Positions 12,342 to 23,072 of a stretch of DNA of 64,000 nt are shown piece after piece. The position numbers and the translations under genes are program-made. Source of the DNA: Apostichopus japonicus (taxonomy: Eukaryota; Echinodermata; Holothuroidea; Aspidochirotida; Stichopodidae). The stretch is from positions 3,728,214 to 3,792,213 of the forward strand of contig NC_092567.1 in the NCBI RefSeq assembly GCF_037975245.1. Direction: 5' to 3'. The notes beneath the pieces were generated by a model. The model saw only the letters and a program-made list of their open reading frames with translations. It was not told where the DNA came from and did no database searches. The first letter of the stretch is position 1; the number at the start of each line of letters is the position of its first letter.

Positions 12342-15300
12342 TTAACCATATAATGTTTGCAACATTCTGCCTGGATTGCCTGTAATGTTCAATCCCTTTT
12401 CATGGAGAAAATTCATTATTTCCCCTGTGTTGGAATATTTTCCTACATTCCACCAAAAATCATGACTCTTAAAGCCTGATGGAAAACATGGTGTCTGATA
12501 GGTGACCAGAACCTGTAATTCACCCAATTTGTATCGAGCACGTTGGACTTTCATGTCTCCTTGTGGAGCATTTGCAAAAACTTTCTTTTGCCTTAATATG
12601 CTATCTTTCATGGAACGATATGGAAGTGCTAATCCTTCATTATGTGCTCTATTCTCTAAAAAGGATGCAACATTCATTGGCTTAGTGCTCATAAGACACA
12701 TGACATGATCTGAAGTTACCCCTGGCAAAATGTTACCAAACTCATCATGAAACTCAATATCTGCATCTTGCATGACATTAACATTTTCTGCATTAGAAGT
12801 GTTACTACTCAAAACATTTCTCATTCGAGCAAGCTTTTCACTTGATGAACCTTTTGTTTTCAAGACCTGACGCAATTTCTGAATGTTAGTGATATTCTTA
12901 GTTTCAGAAGATGCTCTTACAAAACATGGTTTAAGCCTGTTATAATTGAATACATCACTAAGAATTTCTCCTTTGAGAGTGGCCAACAAATAATGAGTCC
13001 TATCCAAAACTTGATGGATCACTAGTGGTCCACACCATTCTGCAGCAATTTTGCGAGAGTTCGCAGTCAAGGAGGAAGACGTTGGCTTATACAGATACAC
13101 TAATTGACCCGTTGAATAAATTGCACCTTTGTCTAGTTTTGCACTTATCTTAACATTTTGAGCATCTTGTTGCTTCTTTTGTAAGACTAACATTACCCTT
13201 GACAAATGATCAAATCGTTTCTTTAACAATGCAGCATATTCTCCATGAGATTGTGATAATCCTGCCATTGGATTGAATGATAAATTTGTAAGATTTGGTG
13301 GCTTACGTCCAAATGCAAGTTCAAATGGGCTATAGTTACCTAACTGAGGAGAGGAAAATGTGTTATATGCATAGGCTGATGTTGGGACAAATCGTACCCA
13401 ATCCGTACCAAACTGATTTAAGTTCACTTTGAGGAAATTTGAAAGAGTCTGAATGTGTCTTTCAACCTGTAAGCTTCCATGATTGCTTACACTGATGAAC
13501 TTTTGTTCAATGCCTAAAGCCTTACTTAAGAGCTCCACTAATTTTCCTGTAAGAGAAGCTGCCGCATCACTTATGATACAAGACGGTGGACCAAAAGTTG
13601 TAACTACCCTCTGCAATAATGCTTCACATATTGTTTCAGCATCAAGAGTCTTAAGAGAAACACATACAACAAATCTAGTGATCTCATCACAAACCACCAT
13701 CAAATGTTTAAATCCTGTAGCCGTTGTGGGCATAGTCTTGAAATCCAGACTAAGTCTGTCAAAAGGACGATAAGAATCAGGAATGCGAGCATGATATTGT
13801 CTCAATTTGTCCGGTTTCTTACGGAATTCTTGACAACGGAGACATGCCTGAATATAATTACTGATGCGTTGAAACATATTGCGCAGATAGAAATGCTGTC
13901 TAATGGTCAAATATGTACGCATTACACCCTGATGATTACTTAACAAGTCATCGTGATATCGAGATATTATTTGCTCTACCATAGTCTCAGGTACGACTAA
14001 CTGAAGAGTCATCTTAGCATCATTAGTCTCATGCAAAAATATCCTGAATAACAAACTATTACATAACAAATAATCCTCTGCTTGAGAACGAACAGTTCTA
14101 GCATGCTTAGCATTACTTGGAATAATGTCATGTGCAAGAAAATCATAAATTGGTTTGTAGTAAGGACAAGTTTGTTGTTGAATTTGCAACTCTTTTACAT
14201 CAAATGGCAGATCATAGTTTTTGATCAACTTTCCTTGAATTGCCTTCATGACTTTATTCAATTCCTTTTGTTTTGGAATGTGCCCTGTAACCAAATGATC
14301 AATGTTTGTTATGACTGGCTTCGGCTGAGCAAATAATTCTGGAGGTGGTTCTCTGATTACCTCTGGCACTCTATGTCTACTCTGATCCACTAATCTTGGC
14401 TCTGAAGGTTGTGAAACACTTGTAAAATTTGGCACAACTAATACATCAGGACTAAATGTATGTCTTTTTTCACTCGGCATAGTAATAGTAGGCCTTTGAA
14501 TATTTGTTTCTCTCTTGTCATTAGAAACAACTGGTGTAGTCCTCTTTTGTGAATCACATTGTGGTCTCTGTGTAGCATGATCATTAGAATGTGTTGCCTT
14601 AGGAATGGATGTCCTTTCAACTCTATTTGTTGATTCTTTGGCTGGGGAATCCTGCTTGGACTCCTTTGTGACTTTATTCGGAAATAAATCTGGAACTTTG
14701 ACTCCCATTGACCTTGCCATTGACCTTGTCATGATTGGATTAAATGTCTCCTTAGGTGGAGTTGAAAAATCCTCACTAGAACTGACCTCTTGAGCAACCT
14801 GATCTATTTCAGAGTGAAATTCCTGTGGTGCTCTAGACAAATAATCTGCCAAAACCAATTCTGAGCCTTTCTTATAACCAACCTGAAATGTAAATTCTGA
14901 CAATTTGAACAGAAGCTTACGTAAGCGTGAAGTTGCTGGTTCTTGTTTTGATTTAAACAATTCAACAATGGCCGAATGATCAACATATGCCTCAAATTCT
15001 ACATTTTGCAATAAATGTTTGAATGCTGTCACATTAATAAATAGACCCATCATTTCTAATTCAGTTACACTATACCTCTGACATGCTGGTGGTAATACCT
15101 TAGAATAATATGCAATAATATTCTCTTTGCCATTAACTCTTTGTGTCAGGTATGATCCTGTTGCTACTCGTGATGTGTCGCTATATAATACAAAACGACC
15201 ATATTTCTGTGGCATATGCAATATAGGTGGATTACACAACAACTCTTTAATACTTTGAAATGCACACTGATGTTCTTCTGTCCATTTAAATACCTTTCTC

Positions 15301-17279
15301 TTACGACTCAAATGATGTAATGGTCTCAGTAGTGCTTGAATATTTGGAAAAAACGAAGCCACATAATTAACTGCACCTACAAATCGTCTTACTGACTTAA
15401 CATTGTGTGGTTTCGGTGTGTTCCCAATTGCTGCACATCTGTCATGTAAAGGTTGGATACAAGCCTCACCTTCTGGGGTTACTGATAGCAAATGTCCCAT
15501 ATATCGGACTGAATTTTGAAAAATGCTACACTTTTTTGGAGAGATTTTCAATCCGTTGTCCATTAAAACCTTAAAAATTGCCTGTAGGTGTTGTTTGTGA
15601 GATCGTTTGTCTGCACTGTACACAATAATATCGTCATGATGAGCAATACAGAACTTATTTGAATTTGGGATCGTTGCCAAAATATCATTAATTTGCGACT
15701 GAAAGATCGCTGGAGATAAATTCAATCCCTGTGGTAAGCGTTTATAATAATAATGCTTTCCTCCATGAAATGAAGCAATACCTGTATATTGTTGTGCATG
15801 AACACTAAGTGGCAGACAGAAGAATGCAGACTTTAAATCAAGAACACCCAAAATTTTGGCTCCAGAGTACCCTATGGTACGGATAGTCTCATTCAGTAAT
15901 GGAAATGGGTGATTGAGACGTTTTATCCTACTGCTCAAGTAGCGAAAATCTGTGACAACCCTTTTGTCTTTTGTTCCCTTCTTTGGAATTAGGAAAACCG
16001 GTGAGGTATAAGACTGATGTCCTACCGCTAAGATTCCTAATCGCACTAATTTGTCAAGCTCACTGGAGACAATGACTTTGTCCTCATCTGAAAGTCTATA
16101 GGGACGTATGTAAAATGGCTCATCATTAGTAAGAGTAACATCAGCCTCATAATTTGGACAGTGAGATAATTCACCATAAAGAGAAAATGCATCTCTATGT
16201 GAGTCTAGAAATTCATATATGCTTTCTGTTTCTGAAGCATTTAGAATACTTTGTTCCAAATTAATGTTATCTCTCATGATCTCCTGTTCGGATTTGGAAA
16301 CCAGGGGATCATCGGCTGTCAAATGTGGATAACGATGTAAATTATATCGTGTAATTTCATCACGATTCTCTTTGGAGTCAGAATTGGTTCGAAAAAGAGA
16401 CGGTTTTTCGATGTCTCTCATGACATTTAGAAAATCTAGAGAATCAGTAGGTATGTCTTCTGTGACCGTAATGATATCTGCTAAATCCAAATGAGCCACT
16501 GTGCGAGAAGGATGCAGACAAAATTTCTGGTTACCCATGTTCCTTAGTAGAATCTTTGTTCTACCTTTATGCATTTTCACTAACATTCGTGATGGACACA
16601 TACGAGATATTAGAGGAAACGGTTTTATAACCACATCTGCATTTCGTGCATATAGTGGAAGACGTCCCTGTACAGTAATGTATCTCTGCTGACCTGGGTA
16701 AATAACAAATCTCTGCACTGGCCTAAGGAAGACTTTGGCTTGTTTTATTCTAAAACAATTTGTGGTAAAGTCCAAAGATCCATTCAATTCCTTCAGAGTT
16801 GGACTACCTAATATTAAGTCAATACCTGTCAGGTTTGCAGCAATTAAAGCAGAAAGCTGAAATTCATGACCCTGAATTTTGACCTGAAATGTTATCGTGC
16901 TATACGCATGAATAAACTGACCATTACCCAACTTTAGGTTTACTACATCAACTGAGACTGGTTGTATAGAGGATAAATACTTTGAATTTTGCACTGTAGA
17001 AGAAGAAATGATAGAGCGTGTTGCTCCACTATCAAACAACAATGAAATTCCTTTACCATCATGTAAAGTACCTCTTACAAAATTACGTGTGTCCAGTTGA
17101 ATATCCACATTACGGTCGTTCCCTGTATATCTAGAACTAGGAATATTACTATTCTTCCAAATATTATTTGCTTTTCGTTTCGATCTTTCCTTACTTGGTA
17201 CTTTGTCTGGAGTCACTGTATGATGAGTGCAATCATAAGTGCTCCCTACTGAAAATTCTGTGTTGGTACTCTCTTTACC
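12342..17279 (-). CDS. pol: Ty3/gypsy Pol polyprotein (protease, RT, RNase H, integrase)
   Basis: The frame is open from 17279, overlapping gag by 34 bases in the -1 frame; there is no ATG, so expression by -1 frameshifting is likely. Numbering from a GTG at 17216 (1624 residues): aspartic protease with DSG at 62-64; reverse transcriptase about 365-580 with D460 and catalytic DD at 528-529; RNase H about 675-795 (D680, E719, D746, D791); basic linker; integrase zinc finger H1088, H1095, C1125, C1128; integrase core D1158, D1217, E1252; GPY/F-like module near WCGPLVI (1394-1400); then about 200 C-terminal residues of unknown role. The polyprotein would copy and integrate the element. Oddity: the usual Tyr of the RT YxDD box is His (HHDD). 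No internal stop is present. Confidence 0.95.
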   Translation of the reverse strand, partial: GKESTNTEFSVGSTYDCTHHTVTPDKVPSKERSKRKANNIWKNSNIPSSRYTGNDRNVDIQLDTRNFVRGTLHDGKGISLLFDSGATRSIISSSTVQNSKYLSSIQPVSVDVVNLKLGNGQFIHAYSTITFQVKIQGHEFQLSALIAANLTGIDLILGSPTLKELNGSLDFTTNCFRIKQAKVFLRPVQRFVIYPGQQRYITVQGRLPLYARNADVVIKPFPLISRMCPSRMLVKMHKGRTKILLRNMGNQKFCLHPSRTVAHLDLADIITVTEDIPTDSLDFLNVMRDIEKPSLFRTNSDSKENRDEITRYNLHRYPHLTADDPLVSKSEQEIMRDNINLEQSILNASETESIYEFLDSHRDAFSLYGELSHCPNYEADVTLTNDEPFYIRPYRLSDEDKVIVSSELDKLVRLGILAVGHQSYTSPVFLIPKKGTKDKRVVTDFRYLSSRIKRLNHPFPLLNETIRTIGYSGAKILGVLDLKSAFFCLPLSVHAQQYTGIASFHGGKHYYYKRLPQGLNLSPAIFQSQINDILATIPNSNKFCIAHHDDIIVYSADKRSHKQHLQAIFKVLMDNGLKISPKKCSIFQNSVRYMGHLLSVTPEGEACIQPLHDRCAAIGNTPKPHNVKSVRRFVGAVNYVASFFPNIQALLRPLHHLSRKRKVFKWTEEHQCAFQSIKELLCNPPILHMPQKYGRFVLYSDTSRVATGSYLTQRVNGKENIIAYYSKVLPPACQRYSVTELEMMGLFINVTAFKHLLQNVEFEAYVDHSAIVELFKSKQEPATSRLRKLLFKLSEFTFQVGYKKGSELVLADYLSRAPQEFHSEIDQVAQEVSSSEDFSTPPKETFNPIMTRSMARSMGVKVPDLFPNKVTKESKQDSPAKESTNRVERTSIPKATHSNDHATQRPQCDSQKRTTPVVSNDKRETNIQRPTITMPSEKRHTFSPDVLVVPNFTSVSQPSEPRLVDQSRHRVPEVIREPPPELFAQPKPVITNIDHLVTGHIPKQKELNKVMKAIQGKLIKNYDLPFDVKELQIQQQTCPYYKPIYDFLAHDIIPSNAKHARTVRSQAEDYLLCNSLLFRIFLHETNDAKMTLQLVVPETMVEQIISRYHDDLLSNHQGVMRTYLTIRQHFYLRNMFQRISNYIQACLRCQEFRKKPDKLRQYHARIPDSYRPFDRLSLDFKTMPTTATGFKHLMVVCDEITRFVVCVSLKTLDAETICEALLQRVVTTFGPPSCIISDAAASLTGKLVELLSKALGIEQKFISVSNHGSLQVERHIQTLSNFLKVNLNQFGTDWVRFVPTSAYAYNTFSSPQLGNYSPFELAFGRKPPNLTNLSFNPMAGLSQSHGEYAALLKKRFDHLSRVMLVLQKKQQDAQNVKISAKLDKGAIYSTGQLVYLYKPTSSSLTANSRKIAAEWCGPLVIHQVLDRTHYLLATLKGEILSDVFNYNRLKPCFVRASSETKNITNIQKLRQVLKTKGSSSEKLARMRNVLSSNTSNAENVNVMQDADIEFHDEFGNILPGVTSDHVMCLMSTKPMNVASFLENRAHNEGLALPYRSMKDSILRQKKVFANAPQGDMKVQRARYKLGELQVLVTYQTPCFPSGFKSHDFWWNVGKYSNTGEIMNFLHEKGLNITGNPGRMLQTLYG

Positions 17280-17282
17280 TTA
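17246..17282 (-). promoter_or_regulatory. Gag-pol overlap, probable -1 frameshift window
   Basis: The pol frame opens after TAA at 17282-17280 and gag stops at 17248-17246, leaving a 34-base overlap in the -1 frame. Coding-strand GAATTTTC just before the gag TAG is the most slippery stretch, though it is not a textbook X-XXY-YYZ heptamer. No pseudoknot was modelled. Confidence 0.5.
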
Positions 17283-18197
17283 GCCTCCATTTCATGGCTT
17301 AGGCGAATTTGGCAATATTGTGCAAAATGACCTCGATTTTGGCAGTAGTAACATGTGACTGAAGGATTAAAATATGGTAACCTTCTCCTGTTATTATTCT
17401 GACCTGTCCTAGGACCACGAGAATCACGAGAACTATATCTTTGCCTCATATCTTTTGGATTGTCTTGCGATTCTGACCTACGTGACTGATCAAACTTGGT
17501 TTCTAATTCCTGAATTTTGGTACACAACTCGTGTATCTCAGAAGATGCAGAAATAGTAGGAGTCTGAACAGAAGACGCTTTGTCGTGCATTGCCATAAAT
17601 AGTTCGGAAGAAGCTGTGGGTTGACTTTGGATTTGTAAGTCAAAATAACATTGTACTTTCATGACCAAGTCTGCAATTGTTGCTTGTGGTGTTGCAGACA
17701 TTAACACTGCTGAGCGGCATTGAAAAGGCAGGGTCGAGATGAATTTATCTCTAATTTGGTCCTCGCCATAACTTAATTGTGCTGCAGCTCTGGAAATTTT
17801 GGCCAAATGAGCTTGAGCTGTATCACCTGGCGTATAGCTTAATGCATGAAATGCCTGTGATTTAGCGTAGGGAGAAGTGCCTGGACTGAAACGAGCAAGG
17901 AATTGCTTGCGCAGATCAGCAATAGTTGAAAAATTTTTGTTTTCAATCCAGAGTCTGGCTTGGCCTTTAAGTGTTCGCTTAAATATGCGACATATTTCAT
18001 TTAATTCTTCCTCTACAGGGGGGGGTTTGGGACGGCAATTTATGCAATTCTAAATAATCTTCAAATCCCAAATAATGAGCTTCGGCTAAATCTGCATCAA
18101 TTACATCACCCTGAAATCGTGATGGCAAAAAATCAGTGGGCCTATGTTTCTGCATAACATTAACAGAGGTCGAAGTTTCCTGTTCACTGACGGACAT
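17246..18197 (-). pseudogene. gag: Gag of the Ty3/gypsy element, split by a homopolymer frameshift
   Basis: A true ATG at 18197 opens a 66-codon frame ending at 17997. A second frame, open from about 18020 to the stop at 17246, carries most of Gag, including capsid-like helical sequence and one CCHC zinc knuckle (C-x2-C-x4-H-x4-C, about 17353-17312), which would bind RNA during particle assembly. The two frames meet at an eight-base homopolymer (18018-18025), where a one-base length difference accounts for the break. Given otherwise intact pol and matching LTRs, this is either a very recent mutation or a sequencing error. The TTG at 17806 is only the first alternative start in that frame, not the real beginning. 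A charged heptad-like stretch precedes the zinc knuckle. Confidence 0.85.
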
Positions 18198-18767
18198 TAT
18201 GCCGCATACAATTAGGCTAGTTATGAGTATACAACATGAGCCTATACTTAATTGAACACACTATCGACCGCAATTAAATACAAATAACAAATATTCAATA
18301 CATGGACACGATTAAAATAACTTAACGGTACACTCTGATCTCAAATAGGGGTTGGGATACAAATTGGCATGATTTCACTCACCCTTAAGTTTAACGAAGA
18401 ACTGGTATTGGTACTGCAAACGATGATTGAAGTCCCTCGGCTAGTATAGTAGCGGCAGGTAGTAGCAGTAGCAGGTGGGCCTACATCTCGTATACTGCAA
18501 ATTCGTTCGCCGTTAACATCGGGTAGAGTCTAGGCTTAGATCGCGAAAATGTTCAGTTCTGATGTTTAGAGCTGTAGTATTCTACGTACTAGTTGCGCGA
18601 ATGTTCAAACGCGAACTGCATGCTGGGTTGATTAACGTTAGTGTACGATCAACGTTAGTGTGGTTCCGGTGTACAGGCTTAGGCTAGTATAGGCTGACTT
18701 CCCTCGTAGAGTGTGTATGTTAGGCTAGGTCGTGAAAATGTTCAGTTCTGTTTTGTTCCTGAAGAAA
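18198..18767 (-). other. 5' leader of the retrotransposon with a direct repeat
   Basis: 570 bp between the primer-binding site and the gag ATG. The motif GAAAATGTTCAGTTCTG, preceded by TCGC or TCGT, occurs twice on the plus strand (about 18546 and 18734). Such a leader normally holds packaging and dimer signals. The direct repeat is the only structure I can point to. Confidence 0.6.
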
Positions 18768-18784
18768 GCAACCGATCTCCACCA
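18768..18784 (-). promoter_or_regulatory. Primer-binding site
   Basis: Immediately inside the 5' LTR the coding strand reads TGGTGGAGATCGGTTGC. It starts with TGG, the complement of a tRNA CCA end, and touches the LTR. I could not assign the tRNA, and the complement is not an obvious T-stem plus acceptor sequence, so priming by a tRNA fragment or another RNA is possible. Confidence 0.65.
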
Positions 18785-19514
18785 TGTAATATTGTGACGA
18801 GCCCGCTTCCTCCGATAGTAAAACTATATCGGGACTCGCGATAGAAAGGTACTGGGATATCTTGATGCCGTATTTATGCTTCTTCAGGAGATGTCTCGAA
18901 CGGAAGAAAACAATGAGTTCACAGAAAAACAATTTGACAAGATCGGATTTGATTAATGATTCGGTATAATTTCTTCTCTGTCGATTCTCTTTACAAATAA
19001 AACTAAATTACAATGATTTGACTTGACTTGACTCCGTCAATTAAACAATTAGGAGTGATGAACTTTCGGCGGAGTGATAAATTTGCTGACCAAGTGATAA
19101 ATTTGCTGACGGAGTGATAAAACTTTCGGCCTCCTTTTACTTTTAAACCTTACTTCCATAAAATCTCACTGCGCATAATCAGTAGGCAGCCAATAAACTG
19201 ACCATCCTGTATTAACCTAATGATATAAAAATAAGTGCGCTGGCACTGATCTGCCCTGATTGGTTGGGAGTTTGGAAGTCCATCCCCTTTCTATGGAAAC
19301 TTCCATACCACGTGAGAGAACCTTCTCGAATGTTCCACAGACATAATGGAATCTATTTTGGGAAAAGGCCCTGTACCAAGATTCAATAAGATAGTTAAAA
19401 ACTTCTCGTGGGAAAACTGAATCCATGACCTAGTTAAATACATAAGAGGCCTGTAAGGTGTCTCGATGGAGTGTTTCGGTAACATCAAAGAGATGGTATC
19501 ACTATTTCATAACA
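18785..19514 (-). repeat. 5' LTR of the Ty3/gypsy element
   Basis: 730-bp copy matching 10381-11110 without a difference seen by eye. It carries the promoter for the minus-strand transcript; GTATTTAAC near 19440-19432 on the coding strand is a TATA-like candidate. It is followed on the plus strand by the duplicated target CTAT and satellite DNA. Confidence 0.95.
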
Positions 19515-22020
19515 CTATGAAACCTATGAATGCATAATATCAATCTATCCTATACATCCAATTATATCCATCCATCCTTTATATCCATCGTATCCCTCTA
19601 TCCTATCTATCCATCCTATCCATCTATCATATCCGTCTATATATATTATCTATCCAAACAACCATCTATGCTATACATCAATCCTATCCATCCATCCTAT
19701 CCATCAATCCAATCCATCCTATCTATCCATCCTATGAATGTATCGTATCCTATATATCCAATCCATCCATCCTATACATCCATCCTATTCATCCATCCTA
19801 TCAATCCATACTATCCATCCTATATATCCATCCTATATATTCATCCTATCAATCCATCGCATCCCTTTATCCTATATATCCTATCCATCCATCGTATCAA
19901 TCCATCCTATCCATCCATCCTATCTATCCATCCTATCCATCGATCCTACGTATCTATCATATACATCAATCATATTTATCCTATCCGTCCATCCACCTAC
20001 TCTATCTATCATTTTCATCCATCCTATCCATCCATCATATCTATCCTATTCATCCTATGGATCCATCCTATACATTCTATCCATCCTATCCACCAATCAT
20101 ATCTAACATATCCATCAATCCTAACCACACATCCTATCCATCTTATCTATCTATTATATCCATCCATCATATCCATCCTATCTATCCACCCTATTATTCC
20201 ATCGTATCCATTTGTCCTATCCATCCTATCTATCCATCCTATCTATCCATCCTATATATCCATCCTACGAATCCGTCGAATCCATCTATCCTATACATCA
20301 TATCCATTCATCATATAAATCCATCTTATCCATCTTATCCATCCATCCTATACATCCATCATATATATTCATCCTATCCATCGTATCCTCATATCCTATA
20401 TATCCATCCTATCCATCTATCATATCCATTTATATTATCTATCCATCCAATTCATCTATCCTATACATCCATTATATCCACCATCCTATCCATAAATCGT
20501 ATCCAACCTATCTATCCACCCTTTCCATCCATAATATACATACATCATATCCATCCATCCTATCCATCCATCCTATCAATCCATCCTATCCATCCATCCA
20601 TCCATCCATCCATCCAACCTATCCATCCATCCATCCATCCATCCATCCATCCTATCCATCCATCCTATCCATCCTATACATCCATCCTATACACCCATCA
20701 TATCTATCCATCCTATCAATCCATCGAATCTATGCATCTGTTCTATACATCTCATATATCCATATATTTCCATCTAACCTATACATCAATCCTGTCCATA
20801 CATCCTATCCATCCATCATGTATATCCATCCTATCAATCCATCGTATCAATTCATCCGATCATTCCTATCCATCCTATCCTATCAATCCTATCCATGCAT
20901 CCTATCCACCAGTTCTGTCAATCCAACCATCATATAAATCCATCCTTTCCATCGTATACATCTATTATATACAACATATCAATCCATCTTATCCATCCTA
21001 TCCACCATATCCATCCTATCTATCCTATCCATCCTATCCATCCATCCATCTTAATCCTATCCATCCTATCCATTCATCCTATCCATTCCATTCCATCTCA
21101 TCCATCAATCCAATCCATATGTCATTCCATCCATCCTATCCATCCATTCTTTTTATCCATCCTACATCCTATCCATCCAATTCTATCCATCCATCCATTC
21201 AATCCATCATATACATCATATCCATCCAATTATATATATCCATCCTATACATCAATACTATCTATCCATCCAACTATCCATCCTATCAATCCATCGTATC
21301 CCTTTATCCTATACATTATATCCATCCGTCGTATCCATCAATCCTATCTACCCATCCTATCTTCCAATCATATCCATCCATCATATCCATCCATCCATCC
21401 ATCCTATCCATCTATCATATACATCTTATCCATCCAATTACATCCATCGTATTCCTTACATTCATCCTATTCATCTATCCTATCCATCCAACATATACAT
21501 CCAACCTATCCATTCATCCTATCTATCCATCATATCCATTCACCATATCCATCCATCCTATCCATCCATCTTATACTTACTATCCATCCAATTATATCCA
21601 TCTATCCTATACATCCATCATATCCATCCATCCTACCCATTCAACTTTTACATCCAACATATCCATCCATGCTAAACATCCATCCTATCCATCCTATACA
21701 TCCTATCCCTCGTATCCATCTTATATCCATCCTATGAATGCATATTATCCATCTATCCTATCCATTCTATCCAATCGTTCTATCCATCTATCCTATCCAT
21801 CCTATCCATCTATCCTATCAATCCATCCAATACATCCGATTCTATCCATTAATTTTATCCATCCATCCTATACATACTATCCATCCAATTATATTCATCC
21901 ATCATATCCACCCATACTATCCATCCATCCTATCCATCCATCCTATCCATCCATCCATTCCCATCCATCCATCCATTCATCTACCTACCTATATACATAT
22001 CTATCTATTTATCTATCTGT
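19515..22020. repeat. CCATCCTAT-type satellite, right part
   Basis: About 2.5 kb of CCATCC, CCTAT and CCAT blocks, the continuation of 10003-10380 beyond the retrotransposon. Landmarks such as CCTATGAATGCAT recur at both ends (about 19522 and 21732). Because the plus-strand units lack TAA, TAG and TGA, frames of up to 658 codons appear, reading as I/H/P/S/Y repeats. They have no start context and should not be annotated as protein. Confidence 0.92.
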
Positions 22021-22256
22021 AGCTGTATCATAAAAGCATTTGATACTTTACCAAAATAGCTAATGTATAAACATATAAAGATTACATTTTAATTGAACGG
22101 TCGTCATCACAACATATTCTTAAACTAAAGATCAGAAGCCATTTTTTTCATTTATTTTTATATTTGGGCAATGTTAACATATTCATAATTATTAGAAAAT
22201 ATTATAAATTTCCTGTTTTGTGAATATTCTGTATTGGCAACTACATTTGCTTTTCT

Positions 22257-23072
22257 TTATAAGACTTCCTTTCCGACATGGATGTTCGTTGAAAGCCAAC
22301 GCATTTTGCGTTGCTGGAAAGATAACTGAATACATTTATAGAGAAAGTACGCTGCTAAATGAAAGAATTTAATAGCAGGATCTAGTAGATGTGGGCAAAA
22401 ACCACACCATAAGACACATCATAGCAGAACTACATAGCAGAAAAGATAACGTTTCCACATTTGTGGTTCGTTTACTAAATACATTTTCTAATATAGCATT
22501 AACTGCTTCACTTACCATTAAGATATTTCTGCCAGATACTTCCAATAAGACTGGGGTGATCAACACTTCTCGCATAAGCGATGGAATCTGTAAACCGATA
22601 GAAAAATTGAAATTATATAATAAAGAAAGTGGCGTCAACCTACGTTGGTGAAAAACCAAACGTAGTTCTAATGGTATTTAACAATATTAAAGCTGTAAAT
22701 AGTATAAAGAGTTACTTGTATGTTGACATCTTGTTCGTGATCGTGTTCGTTCAGCCGTTGAAAGTTTGTTACCCTGGCCTTAGTATTGACGCAACCAACA
22801 TGAAATGCATTGAAATAGTTTCTAGTAATTAAAGCATTCTGTACCATATCTTGCGGTAGAAAAGCTGCGACTTGTCAGTAAAACACACCTAAGTGCACGT
22901 AAAGCTCTATATGCACGACTATCCCGGATATTATCAGGTAAAATCGAGTCGATCGAAAAATATAGTGACAAAGATATGTAAGGAATGTATAAAGTTTGAA
23001 TGTGCTGAGAATTGATAAAGAGGTTTTCATATCTTGCTTCACCAATAATAATAACGATCAAATGGTAGCAAA
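22257..23072 (-). CDS. Candidate four-exon gene fragment, function unknown
   Basis: Four minus-strand segments join in frame through canonical sites: about 23072-22889 (donor AG|GTGTGT, phase 2), 22821-22716 (acceptor TTACTAG, donor CAA|GTAACT), 22587-22516 (acceptor GGTTTACAG, donor ATG|GTAAGT) and 22313-22257 (acceptor ATCTTTCCAG, stop TAA). Recognisable bits are DNIRDSRAYRALRALR, then GCVNTKARVTNFQRLNEHDH, then LLEVSGRNILM. I do not recognise the family. The first segment contains a hydrophobic stretch, possibly membrane-associated. Phase agreement across three junctions is the main support; the 5' end is undefined. Alternative: without the third splice, the frame runs on to 22369. Low complexity is absent, unlike the satellite next door. 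Confidence 0.35.

Larger units (their letters stand above)
10381..19514 (-). mobile_element. Full-length Ty3/gypsy LTR retrotransposon
   Basis: The 9.1-kb element reads on the minus strand: 5' LTR (19514-18785), primer-binding site (18784-18768), leader, gag (18197-17246), pol (17279-12342), a 1.2-kb non-coding tail, polypurine tract (about 11125-11111) and 3' LTR (11110-10381). The 4-bp duplication CTAT lies at 10377-10380 and 19515-19518. Domain order protease-RT-RNase H-integrase places it in Ty3/gypsy (Metaviridae), not Copia or BEL/Pao. There is no envelope-like third frame and no recognised chromodomain. The LTRs appear identical, so insertion is recent. The one visible lesion is a homopolymer shift in gag. 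Confidence 0.95.

Noticed and set aside
20057-22033. 658-codon plus-strand open frame
   Set aside because: It lies wholly in CCATCCTAT satellite; I/H/P/S/Y composition follows from the repeat.
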